This document shows, piece after piece, positions 6,831 to 17,301 of a DNA stretch of 25,805 bases. The DNA is from an uncultured Solobacterium sp. Lineage in GTDB: Bacteria; Bacillota_I; Bacilli_A; Erysipelotrichales; Erysipelotrichaceae. The notes under the pieces are model-generated. The model had not been told where the DNA came from, did no database searches, and saw nothing but the letters and a program-made list of their open reading frames with translations. Numbering within the stretch: the stretch's first letter is position 1; each line of letters opens with the position of its first letter. The position numbers and the translations under genes were made by a program. The stretch is from positions 1 to 25,805 of the forward strand of contig UQPV01000041.1 in the NCBI GenBank assembly GCA_900543035.1. Direction: 5' to 3'.

Positions 6831-7979
6831 CTAATCATCGTCATCGTCGTCATCATCATCGTCTCTGTCATCATCGTCGTCATCGTCCCAATCGTCATCA
6901 TCGTCATCCCAGTCGTCATCATAACGATCGTCATCATCGTAACGATCATCCCAGTCATCATCGTAACGGTCGTCATCCTGATCGTCACGATCATCCCAGT
7001 CATCATCATAGCGATCGTCATCATATCGGTTATTGTTGTTCGATGATGATGGCTGTCTGTTGGTGGTTCCCTGTGAAGAGCTGCTGCCAGAATTAGATGA
7101 GCTGGATGAAGACTGCGTATTCTTGCGGTCATCATCATCGTCGTCATCATCGCGGTCTACGCTTCTGACGACCTTTTTCGTCTGCGCGTCGATCTCATAC
7201 TCATATTCAAAGCCGTCTGCGTTAAATTCGATCTCATAAGTGAGACGTCCGTCTTCATAACCAAATTCTACTTCCAGACCGGATACTTCGTTCTTCGCCT
7301 TCTTCGCATTGCTCAACGCGATATTCAGCGCTTCATCCCGCGTGATATACTTGGATGTGCTGACCGTACCGGTCATCTTGCTGACATCCCGGTCATCATC
7401 GACTGACTCGTAGATCAAGATCAGTTCCTGGGCGCTCAGCTTTACCAGATCTTCGATCTGATAATCGCTGCGTTCTTCCAAGATCTCTTCGATCAATGCC
7501 GCTTTGCCATAAGAAATATCATATTTGTTGACGATGGTCTCCATATCGTCATCGATATCCATGTCCTGTGCCAGGATCGCGCCGGAAATATCATATGTGC
7601 TCAGCGTAGAGGAGATGTTTTCGCTCAGCTCCTTCTCTACTCTGGAACGCTCATCTGCATCATCGTTTTCTACGGAAAGCAGCACGGTATTGTTATCTGT
7701 CGTCAGATACCCCTGCTTGACCATCGAGCCGATCACCGCATTGACTGCCACGGTCATATCGGTCTGTTCAAGATCCATATCCTTCAGGATCTCTTCTGCT
7801 TCCTTATTCTCTCCGATGACAGAGACGACTGCATCATCTCTGTTCAAGCGCATCTGGATGCTTGGATTGACATCCATCGTGATGACTGTAGATACCTCTT
7901 CGCCGCCGGTAGCGCTGCCGCATCCGCTGACCAGACCCATCATCAGGGCCGCGGATAATAAGATCGAATACTTTTTCAT
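6831..7979 (-). CDS. Lipoprotein with RsgI-type ectodomain, PepSY-like domain and Asp-rich disordered tail
   Basis: This 382-residue protein starts at ATG 7979, 8 bases after GGAGG; ATG 7985 is too close to it. The lipoprotein leader ends in LVSGC with Cys20. Residues 30-185 align by eye with the ectodomain of the neighbouring anti-sigma factor, sharing DVNPSI, AVNAVIGSM, QDMD, the GKAALI segment and the DYQIEDLV-like stretch. Residues 200-275 form a PepSY-like unit (YITRDEALNIALSNAKKA). A Ser/Asn/Gln linker follows, then a 65-residue tail of Asp with scattered Arg, Tyr and Trp. It has no cytoplasmic part and no transmembrane anchor beyond the lipid, so it cannot be an anti-sigma factor itself. 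Possible roles are co-sensor, decoy or cation-binding surface protein. No described family with this whole architecture was recognised. Confidence 0.8.
   Translation of the reverse strand: MKKYSILLSAALMMGLVSGCGSATGGEEVSTVITMDVNPSIQMRLNRDDAVVSVIGENKEAEEILKDMDLEQTDMTVAVNAVIGSMVKQGYLTTDNNTVLLSVENDDADERSRVEKELSENISSTLSTYDISGAILAQDMDIDDDMETIVNKYDISYGKAALIEEILEERSDYQIEDLVKLSAQELILIYESVDDDRDVSKMTGTVSTSKYITRDEALNIALSNAKKAKNEVSGLEVEFGYEDGRLTYEIEFNADGFEYEYEIDAQTKKVVRSVDRDDDDDDDDRKNTQSSSSSSNSGSSSSQGTTNRQPSSSNNNNRYDDDRYDDDWDDRDDQDDDRYDDDWDDRYDDDDRYDDDWDDDDDDWDDDDDDDRDDDDDDDDDD
6834..7028 (-). repeat. Low-complexity Asp-codon repeat (lipoprotein tail)
   Basis: About 195 bases are almost wholly GAY codons, read on the + strand as tandem (A/G)TC units. 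They encode units such as RYDDD and WDD and end in ten Asp codons. The in-frame triplet repetition makes length change by slippage easy without loss of frame. No CRISPR-like spacers are present. Confidence 0.9.
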
Positions 7980-7987
7980 GTTCATTT

Positions 7988-8044
7988 TCCTCCGTTTTTT
8001 TTACTTCTCAAAGGCCTTTTCACTTAATCAATGCATACGGAGGA
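7988..8044 (-). promoter_or_regulatory. Leader able to sequester the lipoprotein ribosome site
   Basis: In the - strand transcript an upstream UCCUCCGU (complement of 8037-8044) is perfectly complementary to ACGGAGGA (complement of 7988-7995), which contains the Shine-Dalgarno. The 41 bases between hold a small palindrome (AAAGGCCTTT, 8010-8019). Pairing would hide the ribosome site, so translation could depend on temperature, a protein or an RNA. No known riboswitch was recognised. Confidence 0.45.
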
Positions 8045-8075
8045 TGTTTTATTGCACGATATTCAAAAAAATTTG

Positions 8076-8117
8076 AAAAAAAGGAAATTTTCCTTGTGAT
8101 CTGATTGGAAAATTTCC
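8076..8117 (-). terminator. gyrA terminator
   Basis: A perfect 11-bp stem (GGAAATTTTCC/GGAAAATTTCC) with a 13-base loop is followed on the - strand by seven T. It lies 9 bases after the gyrA stop and ends the gyrBA transcript. Confidence 0.9.
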
Positions 8118-8125
8118 TATGGATA

Positions 8126-10570
8126 TCATTCTTCGCTTTGTTCTTCTTCGTTTTTAGCCACAACTGCAACTTTGGTTACCGTCTCATCATCAGCGACATT
8201 GATCAGCTTGACGCCCTGGGTATTGCGCCCGTAAACGCCGACGTGATCCAGCGCGATGCGGATGATGATCCCCTTATCGGTGACGATCATAGCATCTTCA
8301 TCGCCATTGACCGCACGGACGGTGACCAGCGAACCGGTCTTGGTCGTCACGTTGATCGTCTTGACGCCTTTGTTGCCTCGGTTGGTCTTACGATATTCAT
8401 CGATCTCGCTTCGTTTGCCATAGCCATTCTCTGAAACAGAAAGCAGATATTTTCCTTCGTGGCTGACGGCTACGCCGACCACGGTCCCACCATCGGTATT
8501 AAAGCCGCGCACACCGCTGGCCGTGCGGCCCATCGGACGGACCTCATCTTCTTCAAAGCGGATGACCTTGCCATTGGAACCAGCAATCAAGATCTCATCT
8601 TCACCGCTGGTCAGCTTGACATTGATGAGCTCATCATCCTCACGCAGCTGGATGGCGAGCTTTCCTTTCCGCGGAATATAGTCGAAATCTTCTACTTTTA
8701 CCCGCTTGACCAGGCCCTTCTGCGTCACGAAGAACAAATACTGGGCCGGTGAGTCCTTCTTCATCGGAACCAGTGCCGTCACGCTTTCCTCTTTTTCCAA
8801 GCTCAGCAGATTGACCACTGGCAGGCCCTTCGATGTCCTGGACGCATTGGGGATGTTATAGCCCTTCAGCCGGTATACCCGGCCAAGATTGGTGAACATC
8901 AACAGATGATCGTGCGTGGACATCGTGATCAGTGTCTCGATGACATCATCTTCGTTGAGCGACATGCCCTTGACGCCGCGTCCGCCGCGCTGCTGTGTCT
9001 TATATGTATCGACCGGAGCGCGCTTGATGTATCCGCTCGTGGACATCGTGATGACGACATCCTCCACCGGGATCAGATCTTCATCGTCCATCTCCATTCC
9101 GGAATCAGAGATCTCTGTGCGGCGCTCATCTCCATATTTTTCTTTGACCTCGCTCAGTTCCTGCCGGATGATCTCATGGATACGGGATTCATTGGCAAGG
9201 ATATCGCGCAGATCCGCGATCGTTGCGAGCAGCTCGTTATACTCTGTCTCGATCTTATCTCGTTCCAGTCCGGTCAACCTGCGCAGCTGCATCTGCAGGA
9301 TGGCCTTGGCCTGTACTTCTGATAAAGCGAACTGTTCCATCAGCCCCTGCATCGCCTCTTCGTCATTGCGGGAGGCGCGGATCAGCGCGATGATCGCATC
9401 GATATGATCGAGCGCGATCCGGAAACCTTCCAGGATATGAGCGCGGTCCTCTGCCTTTTTCAGATCGAACCGGGTGCGTCTGGTCGTCACTTCGACCTGG
9501 TGATCGACATAATGCTGCAGCGTCTCCTTGATGCCCATCTGTTTCGGCGCGCCGTTGACCAGGGAAAGCATGTTGATGCCAAAGGAAGTCTGCAGCGGCG
9601 TCAGCCGGTACAGCTGATTCAGGATCACATACTCCTGCACATCCTTGCGCAGCTCGATGACGATGCGCACACCGTCTCGGTTCGATTCGTCGTTCAAATA
9701 AGTGATGCCGTCGATGACCTTCTCCCTGACCAGCGAAGCAATCTTTTCGATCATGGTCGCCTTGTTGACCTGATAAGGGATCTCATAGACAATGATGCGT
9801 TTCTTGCCATTGTCCATCTCTTCAATCTTTACCTTTGAACGGATGATGATGCTTCCCCGTCCGGTCTCATAAGCCTGGCGGATGCCAGAGCGGCCGAGGA
9901 TGATGCCGCCGGTCGGAAAATCCGGTCCTGGGATGTAATTTTCCATCAGATTGCTCACCGTGATGTCTGGATCATCCATGATGGCGAGCGTCGCATCGAT
10001 GGTCTCGCCCAGATTATGCGGCGGGATATTGGTGGCCATACCGACCGCGATGCCAACCGAACCGTTGACGAGCAGGTTGGGGAAACGCGCCGGCAAGACG
10101 ACCGGTTCCTTTTCTTCCCCGTCATAGTTATCTTCAAAATCTACGGTATCCTTCTGAATGTCCTTCATCATCTCCATGGAGATCTTGGACATCCTCGCTT
10201 CTGTATATCGCATGGCCGCCGCGCCGTCTCCGTCCATCGAACCGAAGTTGCCATGTCCGTCGACCAACGGGTAGCGGTAGGAAAAGTCCTGCGCCATGCG
10301 CACCATGGCGTCATATACCGCCATATCGCCGTGCGGATGGTATTTACCGATGACCTCTCCGACGATACGCGCGGATTTCTTATGCGCTACGGAAGCGGTG
10401 ATCCCCAAGGTGTTCATGGAATGCAGGATACGCCGGTGTACCGGCTTCATGCCGTCACGGACATCGGGAAGCGCACGCTGGACGATGACTGACATCGAGT
10501 AGTCCAGGAAAGATGTCCGCATCTCCCTGGAAATGTCTACTTGTTCCAGCTTGTCATAATTTGTATCCAT
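8126..10570 (-). CDS. gyrA: DNA gyrase subunit A
   Basis: Gyrase A breaks and rejoins DNA to introduce negative supercoils, as an A2B2 complex with GyrB. The 814-residue length is normal. The N-terminal breakage domain includes [18 protein letters not shown] and the catalytic Tyr in [10 protein letters not shown] (Tyr122 when counted from this start). The GyrA box [10 protein letters not shown] begins the C-terminal beta-pinwheel. The quinolone region reads [12 protein letters not shown], with Met at the position that is Ser83 in E. coli and Ser or Thr in most bacteria; Asp87 is kept. ATG 10570 lies 9 bases after GGAGG and is preferred; ATG 10576 is only 3 bases away from it. The gene follows gyrB closely and ends at a strong terminator. 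Confidence 0.97.
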   Translation of the reverse strand: MDTNYDKLEQVDISREMRTSFLDYSMSVIVQRALPDVRDGMKPVHRRILHSMNTLGITASVAHKKSARIVGEVIGKYHPHGDMAVYDAMVRMAQDFSYRYPLVDGHGNFGSMDGDGAAAMRYTEARMSKISMEMMKDIQKDTVDFEDNYDGEEKEPVVLPARFPNLLVNGSVGIAVGMATNIPPHNLGETIDATLAIMDDPDITVSNLMENYIPGPDFPTGGIILGRSGIRQAYETGRGSIIIRSKVKIEEMDNGKKRIIVYEIPYQVNKATMIEKIASLVREKVIDGITYLNDESNRDGVRIVIELRKDVQEYVILNQLYRLTPLQTSFGINMLSLVNGAPKQMGIKETLQHYVDHQVEVTTRRTRFDLKKAEDRAHILEGFRIALDHIDAIIALIRASRNDEEAMQGLMEQFALSEVQAKAILQMQLRRLTGLERDKIETEYNELLATIADLRDILANESRIHEIIRQELSEVKEKYGDERRTEISDSGMEMDDEDLIPVEDVVITMSTSGYIKRAPVDTYKTQQRGGRGVKGMSLNEDDVIETLITMSTHDHLLMFTNLGRVYRLKGYNIPNASRTSKGLPVVNLLSLEKEESVTALVPMKKDSPAQYLFFVTQKGLVKRVKVEDFDYIPRKGKLAIQLREDDELINVKLTSGEDEILIAGSNGKVIRFEEDEVRPMGRTASGVRGFNTDGGTVVGVAVSHEGKYLLSVSENGYGKRSEIDEYRKTNRGNKGVKTINVTTKTGSLVTVRAVNGDEDAMIVTDKGIIIRIALDHVGVYGRNTQGVKLINVADDETVTKVAVVAKNEEEQSEE

Positions 10571-10584
10571 GTACATCTACCTCC

Positions 10585-13623
<3,039 letters not shown>

Positions 13624-13627
<4 letters not shown>

Positions 13628-13827
13628 TTCAGTTCGATCGTCGTCTCTTCGATGACTGCCGTATCCCCGGGATACAGCTTTCTTCCCCGCCGTGCTTCCG
13701 GCTCGCCGTTGACCGTGATCTTCATTTCCTTCACGGCAGATTTTGCCTCCGCACCGCTGGAGATCAAGTCACATGCCTTGAGCAGCTGGCCCAGGGTGAT
13801 ATACCCGTTTTTTACATGAAATTCCAT
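13624..13827 (-). CDS. yaaA: S4-domain RNA-binding protein YaaA
   Basis: This small protein of 67 residues has an S4-type RNA-binding fold, with ITLGQLLKACDLISSGAEAK forming the helices and GEPEARRGRKLYPGD the basic loop. The start is set at ATG 13827 (MEFHVKNGY) because GAAAGGG lies 9 bases upstream; the in-frame ATG 13848 lacks a ribosome site. In Firmicutes this gene almost always sits between dnaN and recF, as here. Its molecular role is not well defined, though a link to ribosome or RNA binding is likely. Confidence 0.9.
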
Positions 13828-13855
13828 AATGAAAGACCCTTTCCGCATCTATAAT

Positions 13856-13861
13856 ATTATA
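13856..13861 (-). promoter_or_regulatory. Possible promoter -10 before yaaA-recF-gyrBA
   Basis: A perfect TATAAT on the - strand lies about 29 bases before the yaaA start. The small palindrome AAAAAGGGCCTTTTT (13866-13880) sits just upstream where the -35 would be. No good -35 hexamer is seen. It may be an internal promoter with a weak terminator-like palindrome after dnaN. Confidence 0.4.
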
Positions 13862-13901
13862 GCATAAAAAGGGCCTTTTTTGTTATATTTCGGTCAATTT
13901 C

Positions 13902-15020
13902 TCAAGAATACGTACGCAGCGGAACGACCAGCATCGTCACGCTTTCCTCATCGGCAGACTGGATCGTAAACGGCTTCATCTCCCCGCACAGACGGATGAC
14001 GATCTCCCCTTGTTTCAGGGCCTTCAGCGCTTCGAACACATAACGTCCGTTGCAGCTGATCTCCAGATGAGTGCCGGTAAATGCCGCGTTGGACAGCACC
14101 TCGATGGAAGAACCGACTTCCGCTGAATTGGAAGTCAGCACACACTCCTGTTCATCCAGACGGAAACGGATGATGTAGACGCCGTCATTTTTGATGAAGC
14201 TGGCACGGTCGATCGCACTGAGCAGCTCATGAGAATCGATGCGCAGCTCATAACTGAAAGATGAAGGAATCAGCCGGCTCGTTTCCGGATAAGCGCCGTC
14301 GATCAATCGCGTCTGAATGATCGTATTGTCGATCAGAAACTGCACTTTTTTGTTATCGACAGAAATCACGACGGATTTTTCACCGCTGATGCTCTTATAT
14401 ACTTCCTGCAGGCTCTTTGCCGGGATCGTGATGTTGAACTGCAGCGCAGACTCCAACGGGATCATCTTACGCGCCAGCCGATAGGAATCCGTAGCCACGC
14501 ACTGAAGCTGATTGTCATGGCAGGAGAAGTTCACACCGGTCAGGACCGGACGGGTCTCTCGGTCGCTGGTCGCAAAGCAGGTCTGCGTGATGATCTCCTT
14601 GAGCGTATCGGCTTCGATCTCAAAGGTATCCTTTGGCCGGGAGAAATCGATGGCAGGATAATCGGTCGATTTCATGCCATTGATCTTGAACTGCGAACGA
14701 TCGCCGGAAATCCTGGTCTGCGTATCATCCAGCACTTCAAATTCGATGATGTCGCCTTCGATCTTACGGACGACCTCCAAGATATATTTGGCTTCGATGA
14801 CGATGCTTCCTACATCATTGATCGTCAGCGCGTTGTCTTCACTCGGCGTGATCGTCGAAAGGATAGAGATATCTGAATCACTTCCGGTCAATACGATGTC
14901 GGTCGCGCTGACATCGATCTTGATCCCGGAGAATGCCGGCAGCGGTGAAAAGACAGAGATGGCTCTGGAAACGATCGAAAGCCTGTCATAGAAAAAACGC
15001 TTGTTGATTGTGAAATTCAT
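13902..15020 (-). CDS. dnaN: DNA polymerase III beta sliding clamp
   Basis: DnaN is the ring-shaped processivity factor that tethers DNA polymerase to DNA and recruits partners through its hydrophobic pocket. The 372-residue length fits three repeated clamp folds. The FTINKRFFYDRLSIVSRAI start, the RPVLTGVNF and ATDSYRLARK motifs and the C-terminal MLVVPLRTYS (the usual M-P-R ending) are typical. ATG 15020 is chosen because it lies 6 bases after AGGAGG; ATG 15023 is adjacent and also possible. It follows dnaA after a 158-base gap that contains the origin unwinding element. Confidence 0.97.
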   Translation of the reverse strand: MNFTINKRFFYDRLSIVSRAISVFSPLPAFSGIKIDVSATDIVLTGSDSDISILSTITPSEDNALTINDVGSIVIEAKYILEVVRKIEGDIIEFEVLDDTQTRISGDRSQFKINGMKSTDYPAIDFSRPKDTFEIEADTLKEIITQTCFATSDRETRPVLTGVNFSCHDNQLQCVATDSYRLARKMIPLESALQFNITIPAKSLQEVYKSISGEKSVVISVDNKKVQFLIDNTIIQTRLIDGAYPETSRLIPSSFSYELRIDSHELLSAIDRASFIKNDGVYIIRFRLDEQECVLTSNSAEVGSSIEVLSNAAFTGTHLEISCNGRYVFEALKALKQGEIVIRLCGEMKPFTIQSADEESVTMLVVPLRTYS

Positions 15021-15059
15021 CATGGACCTCCTGTTTCTGTTTATTTATATTCTTTTATA

Positions 15060-15096
15060 TAATAACAATAATAAGGGTGTGGAAAACTGTGGAAAA
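15060..15096. other. oriC unwinding element: DnaA-trio-like repeats, GC spacer and two tandem DnaA boxes
   Basis: On the + strand five triplets TAA TAA CAA TAA TAA (15060-15074) are followed by GGG and then two tandem boxes TGTGGAAAA (15078-15086 and 15088-15096). Read from the dnaA side this is box, box, CCC, TTATTATTGTTATTA, then an AT-rich run to about 15030. It matches the order of the B. subtilis basal unwinding system, where DnaA-trios guide DnaA onto single strands. The order and the location between dnaA and dnaN both support the assignment. Confidence 0.75.
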
Positions 15097-15140
15097 GTAG
15101 AGAATATTCCTGATTTATCGCGATATCCTTCATTTTTCCC

Positions 15141-15181
15141 TATGGAAAACATGTGGAAGAAATGTGGAAGGATGCGGAAAA
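15141..15181. other. Helically phased array of DnaA-box-like GGAA motifs
   Basis: Four box-like units (TATGGAAAA, TGTGGAAGA, TGTGGAAGG, TGCGGAAAA) start at 15141, 15152, 15163 and 15173. The 10-11 base spacing puts them on one face of the helix. The array directly abuts the dnaA stop codon. It probably works with the unwinding element as the downstream half of the bipartite origin; each unit is a weak match on its own. Confidence 0.55.
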
Positions 15182-16546
15182 CTACTGTATGCCGAGCTTG
15201 GATTCGATCTGCCGCACGGCCGTATTGAACGCATTATCCTTCTTCATCAGCTTTTTCGCCTTCTCAAAAGAAGACATGATCGTCGAATGATCGCGGTTGC
15301 CGAATTCGATGCCGATCTTGACAAAGGGGATCTGCAGATGTTCCCTGCACAGATAGACGGCGATATGCCGCGCATTCGCGATCTGCTTGGTCCGCGATTT
15401 GGATTCGATCTGTGTCTGAGTCAGGCCATAATACTCACAGACGCACTTTTTGATCCGGCTAACATTCAGCTCTTCCTCCATGACGATGACCGGCTCATCT
15501 TCGAATACGCTGCGGGCGAAGTTCAGGTCGATGATCCCGGGATTATCCAGGATCGCCTTGAAGAACAGCTCATTCAGCGAACCTTCCAGCTTGCGCACGT
15601 CGCTGGAGAACTTGGTGGCGATAAAATCGAGGACCTCATCCTCGATCATGACCGTCTCATCTCTTCCTTCGATCTTCTTCTTCAAGATGGCCTTCGCCGT
15701 CTCAAATTCCGGAGAAGCCACCCGGACCTTCAGACCGCTCAGAAAGCGCGAGATCAAGCGGTTTTCGATGCCTTTGAGCTCGCTGGGATGGATATCGCTG
15801 GTGATGATGATCTGCTTGTTTGCGGAGATCAGCTTGTTATACAGATTGAAGAAGATCTCCTGAGAAGCAGACTGCTTCATGCGCTGGATATCGTCGATGA
15901 GCAGGAAATCGCATTCCATGAATCGCTCCTTGATCTCTTCCACGGAGTTGCCATGCACGTTCTTGGTCTTCATGGCGTCGATCAGCAGCGTGACGATATC
16001 TTCGCTGTATATGTAGATGACCCTGGCATCCGGGCGGTTGACTTTCAGGTAATTGCCGATCGCATGCAGCAGATGGGTCTTTCCCAGACCGGAGTTGCCA
16101 TAGATCATCAGCGGATTGTTGAACTGTCCGGGATAATTGCAGCAGGCGATCGATGCCGCATAGGCTTCCCGGTTGTTTTTGCCGACGACGAAATTGTCGA
16201 ATGTGTACAGCTTATTGAAATGATCTTCAAAAAGCGTATCCGTGCGCTGCCGCATCACCTGCTGCGGAACCATCTTTTCCACATCTTTGTTCAGGATGAC
16301 CTGCAGCGTATAGTCGCCACCGGCTGTCTGGGCGAAGGCAGAACGCCAGATGTCCAGGCTGCCAGAGAAGATCGAACTGGAAATTTTATTTGGGACAGAA
16401 ATCAGCGCTACATCATCATTGATGCGGAACAGTCTGGTCGGTTTGATATAGGTGTTGAATATGGCATCATCGTAAGTATTGCTGTCTTTGATGATCTGGA
16501 GAGTGGAATTCCACAGCTCCTGGTAATCTTTTTCCGATATTCCCAT
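15182..16546 (-). CDS. dnaA: Chromosomal replication initiator DnaA
   Basis: DnaA binds origin boxes, melts the origin and recruits the helicase. The 454 residues contain domain I (SEKDYQELWNSTLQII), a short linker, the AAA+ domain with Walker A GNSGLGKT at 150-157 and Walker B LLIDDIQ, and the DNA-binding domain IV with the signature around IEFGNRDHSTIMSSFEKA. Compared with the common RDHTTVLHA core, Ser replaces the second-position Thr and Ser replaces the His. The start is ATG 16546, with AAGGGG 6 bases upstream; ATG 16567 has no ribosome site. It lies between the two DnaA-box clusters, so autoregulation is likely. Confidence 0.97.
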   Translation of the reverse strand: MGISEKDYQELWNSTLQIIKDSNTYDDAIFNTYIKPTRLFRINDDVALISVPNKISSSIFSGSLDIWRSAFAQTAGGDYTLQVILNKDVEKMVPQQVMRQRTDTLFEDHFNKLYTFDNFVVGKNNREAYAASIACCNYPGQFNNPLMIYGNSGLGKTHLLHAIGNYLKVNRPDARVIYIYSEDIVTLLIDAMKTKNVHGNSVEEIKERFMECDFLLIDDIQRMKQSASQEIFFNLYNKLISANKQIIITSDIHPSELKGIENRLISRFLSGLKVRVASPEFETAKAILKKKIEGRDETVMIEDEVLDFIATKFSSDVRKLEGSLNELFFKAILDNPGIIDLNFARSVFEDEPVIVMEEELNVSRIKKCVCEYYGLTQTQIESKSRTKQIANARHIAVYLCREHLQIPFVKIGIEFGNRDHSTIMSSFEKAKKLMKKDNAFNTAVRQIESKLGIQ

Positions 16547-16569
16547 AACAGACCCCTTTCTACGCATCC

Positions 16570-16604
16570 ATTTTACACTAATTTGTGGGGAAATACTATG
16601 TCAA
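16570..16604 (-). promoter_or_regulatory. Possible dnaA promoter elements
   Basis: A perfect TTGACA (complement of 16599-16604) and a TAAAAT (complement of 16570-16575) precede the dnaA ribosome site, but they are 23 bases apart, which is too long for a normal promoter. One of them may pair with an unseen partner. Low confidence. Confidence 0.25.
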
Positions 16605-16633
16605 CTTTGTGAGCGGAAGGGCGTTCGAAGGAG

Positions 16634-16973
16634 TATTCCACAATGAGAGAACGATAAATTGGGATATATACAAGGGTTTTCCACTTTTTCCACATTTATC
16701 CACGTGGATAAACTGGGGAAAAGTGGACAGTGGAAAAGCAAAATTGTGGAAAAGTGGAGAACCATTCTTTTCCACACCGGTGAAAGTGGAAAAGGTGAGG
16801 AGAAAAATTGCTGATAAATAAAGGACATACAGTACTTTTCCGCATTTTGAACAGTATGTGGAAAAGTGGAGAATCCACGATGTGGACTAATGGTGGAAAA
16901 CATCCGGAAAATGCGGAAATCTCCACTTTTCCACCATGGAGACGATCAAATCGGCCAGATCTGATGTGGAAAA
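16634..16973. other. Origin of replication, DnaA-box region upstream of dnaA
   Basis: The 340 bases hold many boxes in both orientations. Five are exact TTTTCCACA/TGTGGAAAA (16686-16694, 16745-16753, 16768-16776, 16857-16865, 16965-16973). Two overlapping TTATCCACG boxes form a palindrome at 16695-16712. Five variants differ at the last base (16677-16685, 16729-16737, 16785-16793, 16892-16900, 16927-16935). No exact TTATCCACA occurs. The region lies between divergent dnaA and rpmH, the typical place of the upstream oriC half. No coding sequence is credible here. Confidence 0.9.
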
Positions 16974-17033
16974 GCAGATCGATGCATGCGGAAAGAAAGG
17001 AATGATCGTTCACATTGAATCGATTTCCCCCGG

Positions 17034-17062
17034 TTGACTTATACCACCATTTTATGTATAAT
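17034..17062 (+). promoter_or_regulatory. rpmH-rnpA promoter
   Basis: TTGACT (17034-17039) and TATAAT (17057-17062) are separated by 17 bases, a near-consensus vegetative promoter reading away from oriC. The leader to rpmH is about 48 bases. Confidence 0.85.
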
Positions 17063-17116
17063 AATCAGGCAATGCTCAGAAATGTATAAATAGAAGGAAG
17101 CGGAGGTGTCTTGAGT

Positions 17117-17251
17117 ATGAAAAGAACTTATCAGCCGAGCAAGAGAAAACACCAGAAGACTCACGGTTTCAGAGCCCGTATGGCTACTGTGGGAGGACGT
17201 AAGGTATTAGCACGTCGCCGTAAAAAAGGCAGAAAAGTGTTATCCGCATAA
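17117..17251 (+). CDS. rpmH: 50S ribosomal protein L34
   Basis: This 44-residue, very basic protein ([20 protein letters not shown]... ending VLSA) is a component of the large ribosomal subunit. The motif [17 protein letters not shown], followed by RRRKKGR, is diagnostic. GGAGG lies 10 bases before the ATG; a TTG at 17111 is closer to it but would add two residues not found in the family. It is the first gene of the rpmH-rnpA-yidC-jag block diverging from dnaA. Confidence 0.97.
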   Translation: MKRTYQPSKRKHQKTHGFRARMATVGGRKVLARRRKKGRKVLSA

Positions 17252-17276
17252 AAATCACCTTCGGGTGATTTTTTTT
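17251..17276 (+). terminator. UUCG-loop hairpin between rpmH and rnpA
   Basis: A 9-bp stem (AAAATCACC/GGTGATTTT) capped by the extra-stable TTCG tetraloop is followed by more T. It starts at the rpmH stop codon. It has all the features of an intrinsic terminator, so it probably attenuates transcription and leaves L34 mRNA in excess over rnpA. Confidence 0.85.
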
Positions 17277-17301
17277 GAGAATGACGGTGAGGTAAACAGC
17301 G

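Noticed and set aside
6834..7028. Possible CRISPR-like or minisatellite array
   Set aside because: There are no unique spacers; it is an in-frame Asp-codon tract inside a coding sequence.
6807..7046. Ile/Val-rich + strand frame looking like a membrane protein
   Set aside because: It is the antisense reading of the Asp-codon repeat (GAY becomes RTC), so hydrophobicity is an artefact.
15164..16612. Long open + strand frames antisense to dnaA and recF (also 12611-13819)
   Set aside because: They are by-products of codon use in the real - strand genes; the residues show no domain features.
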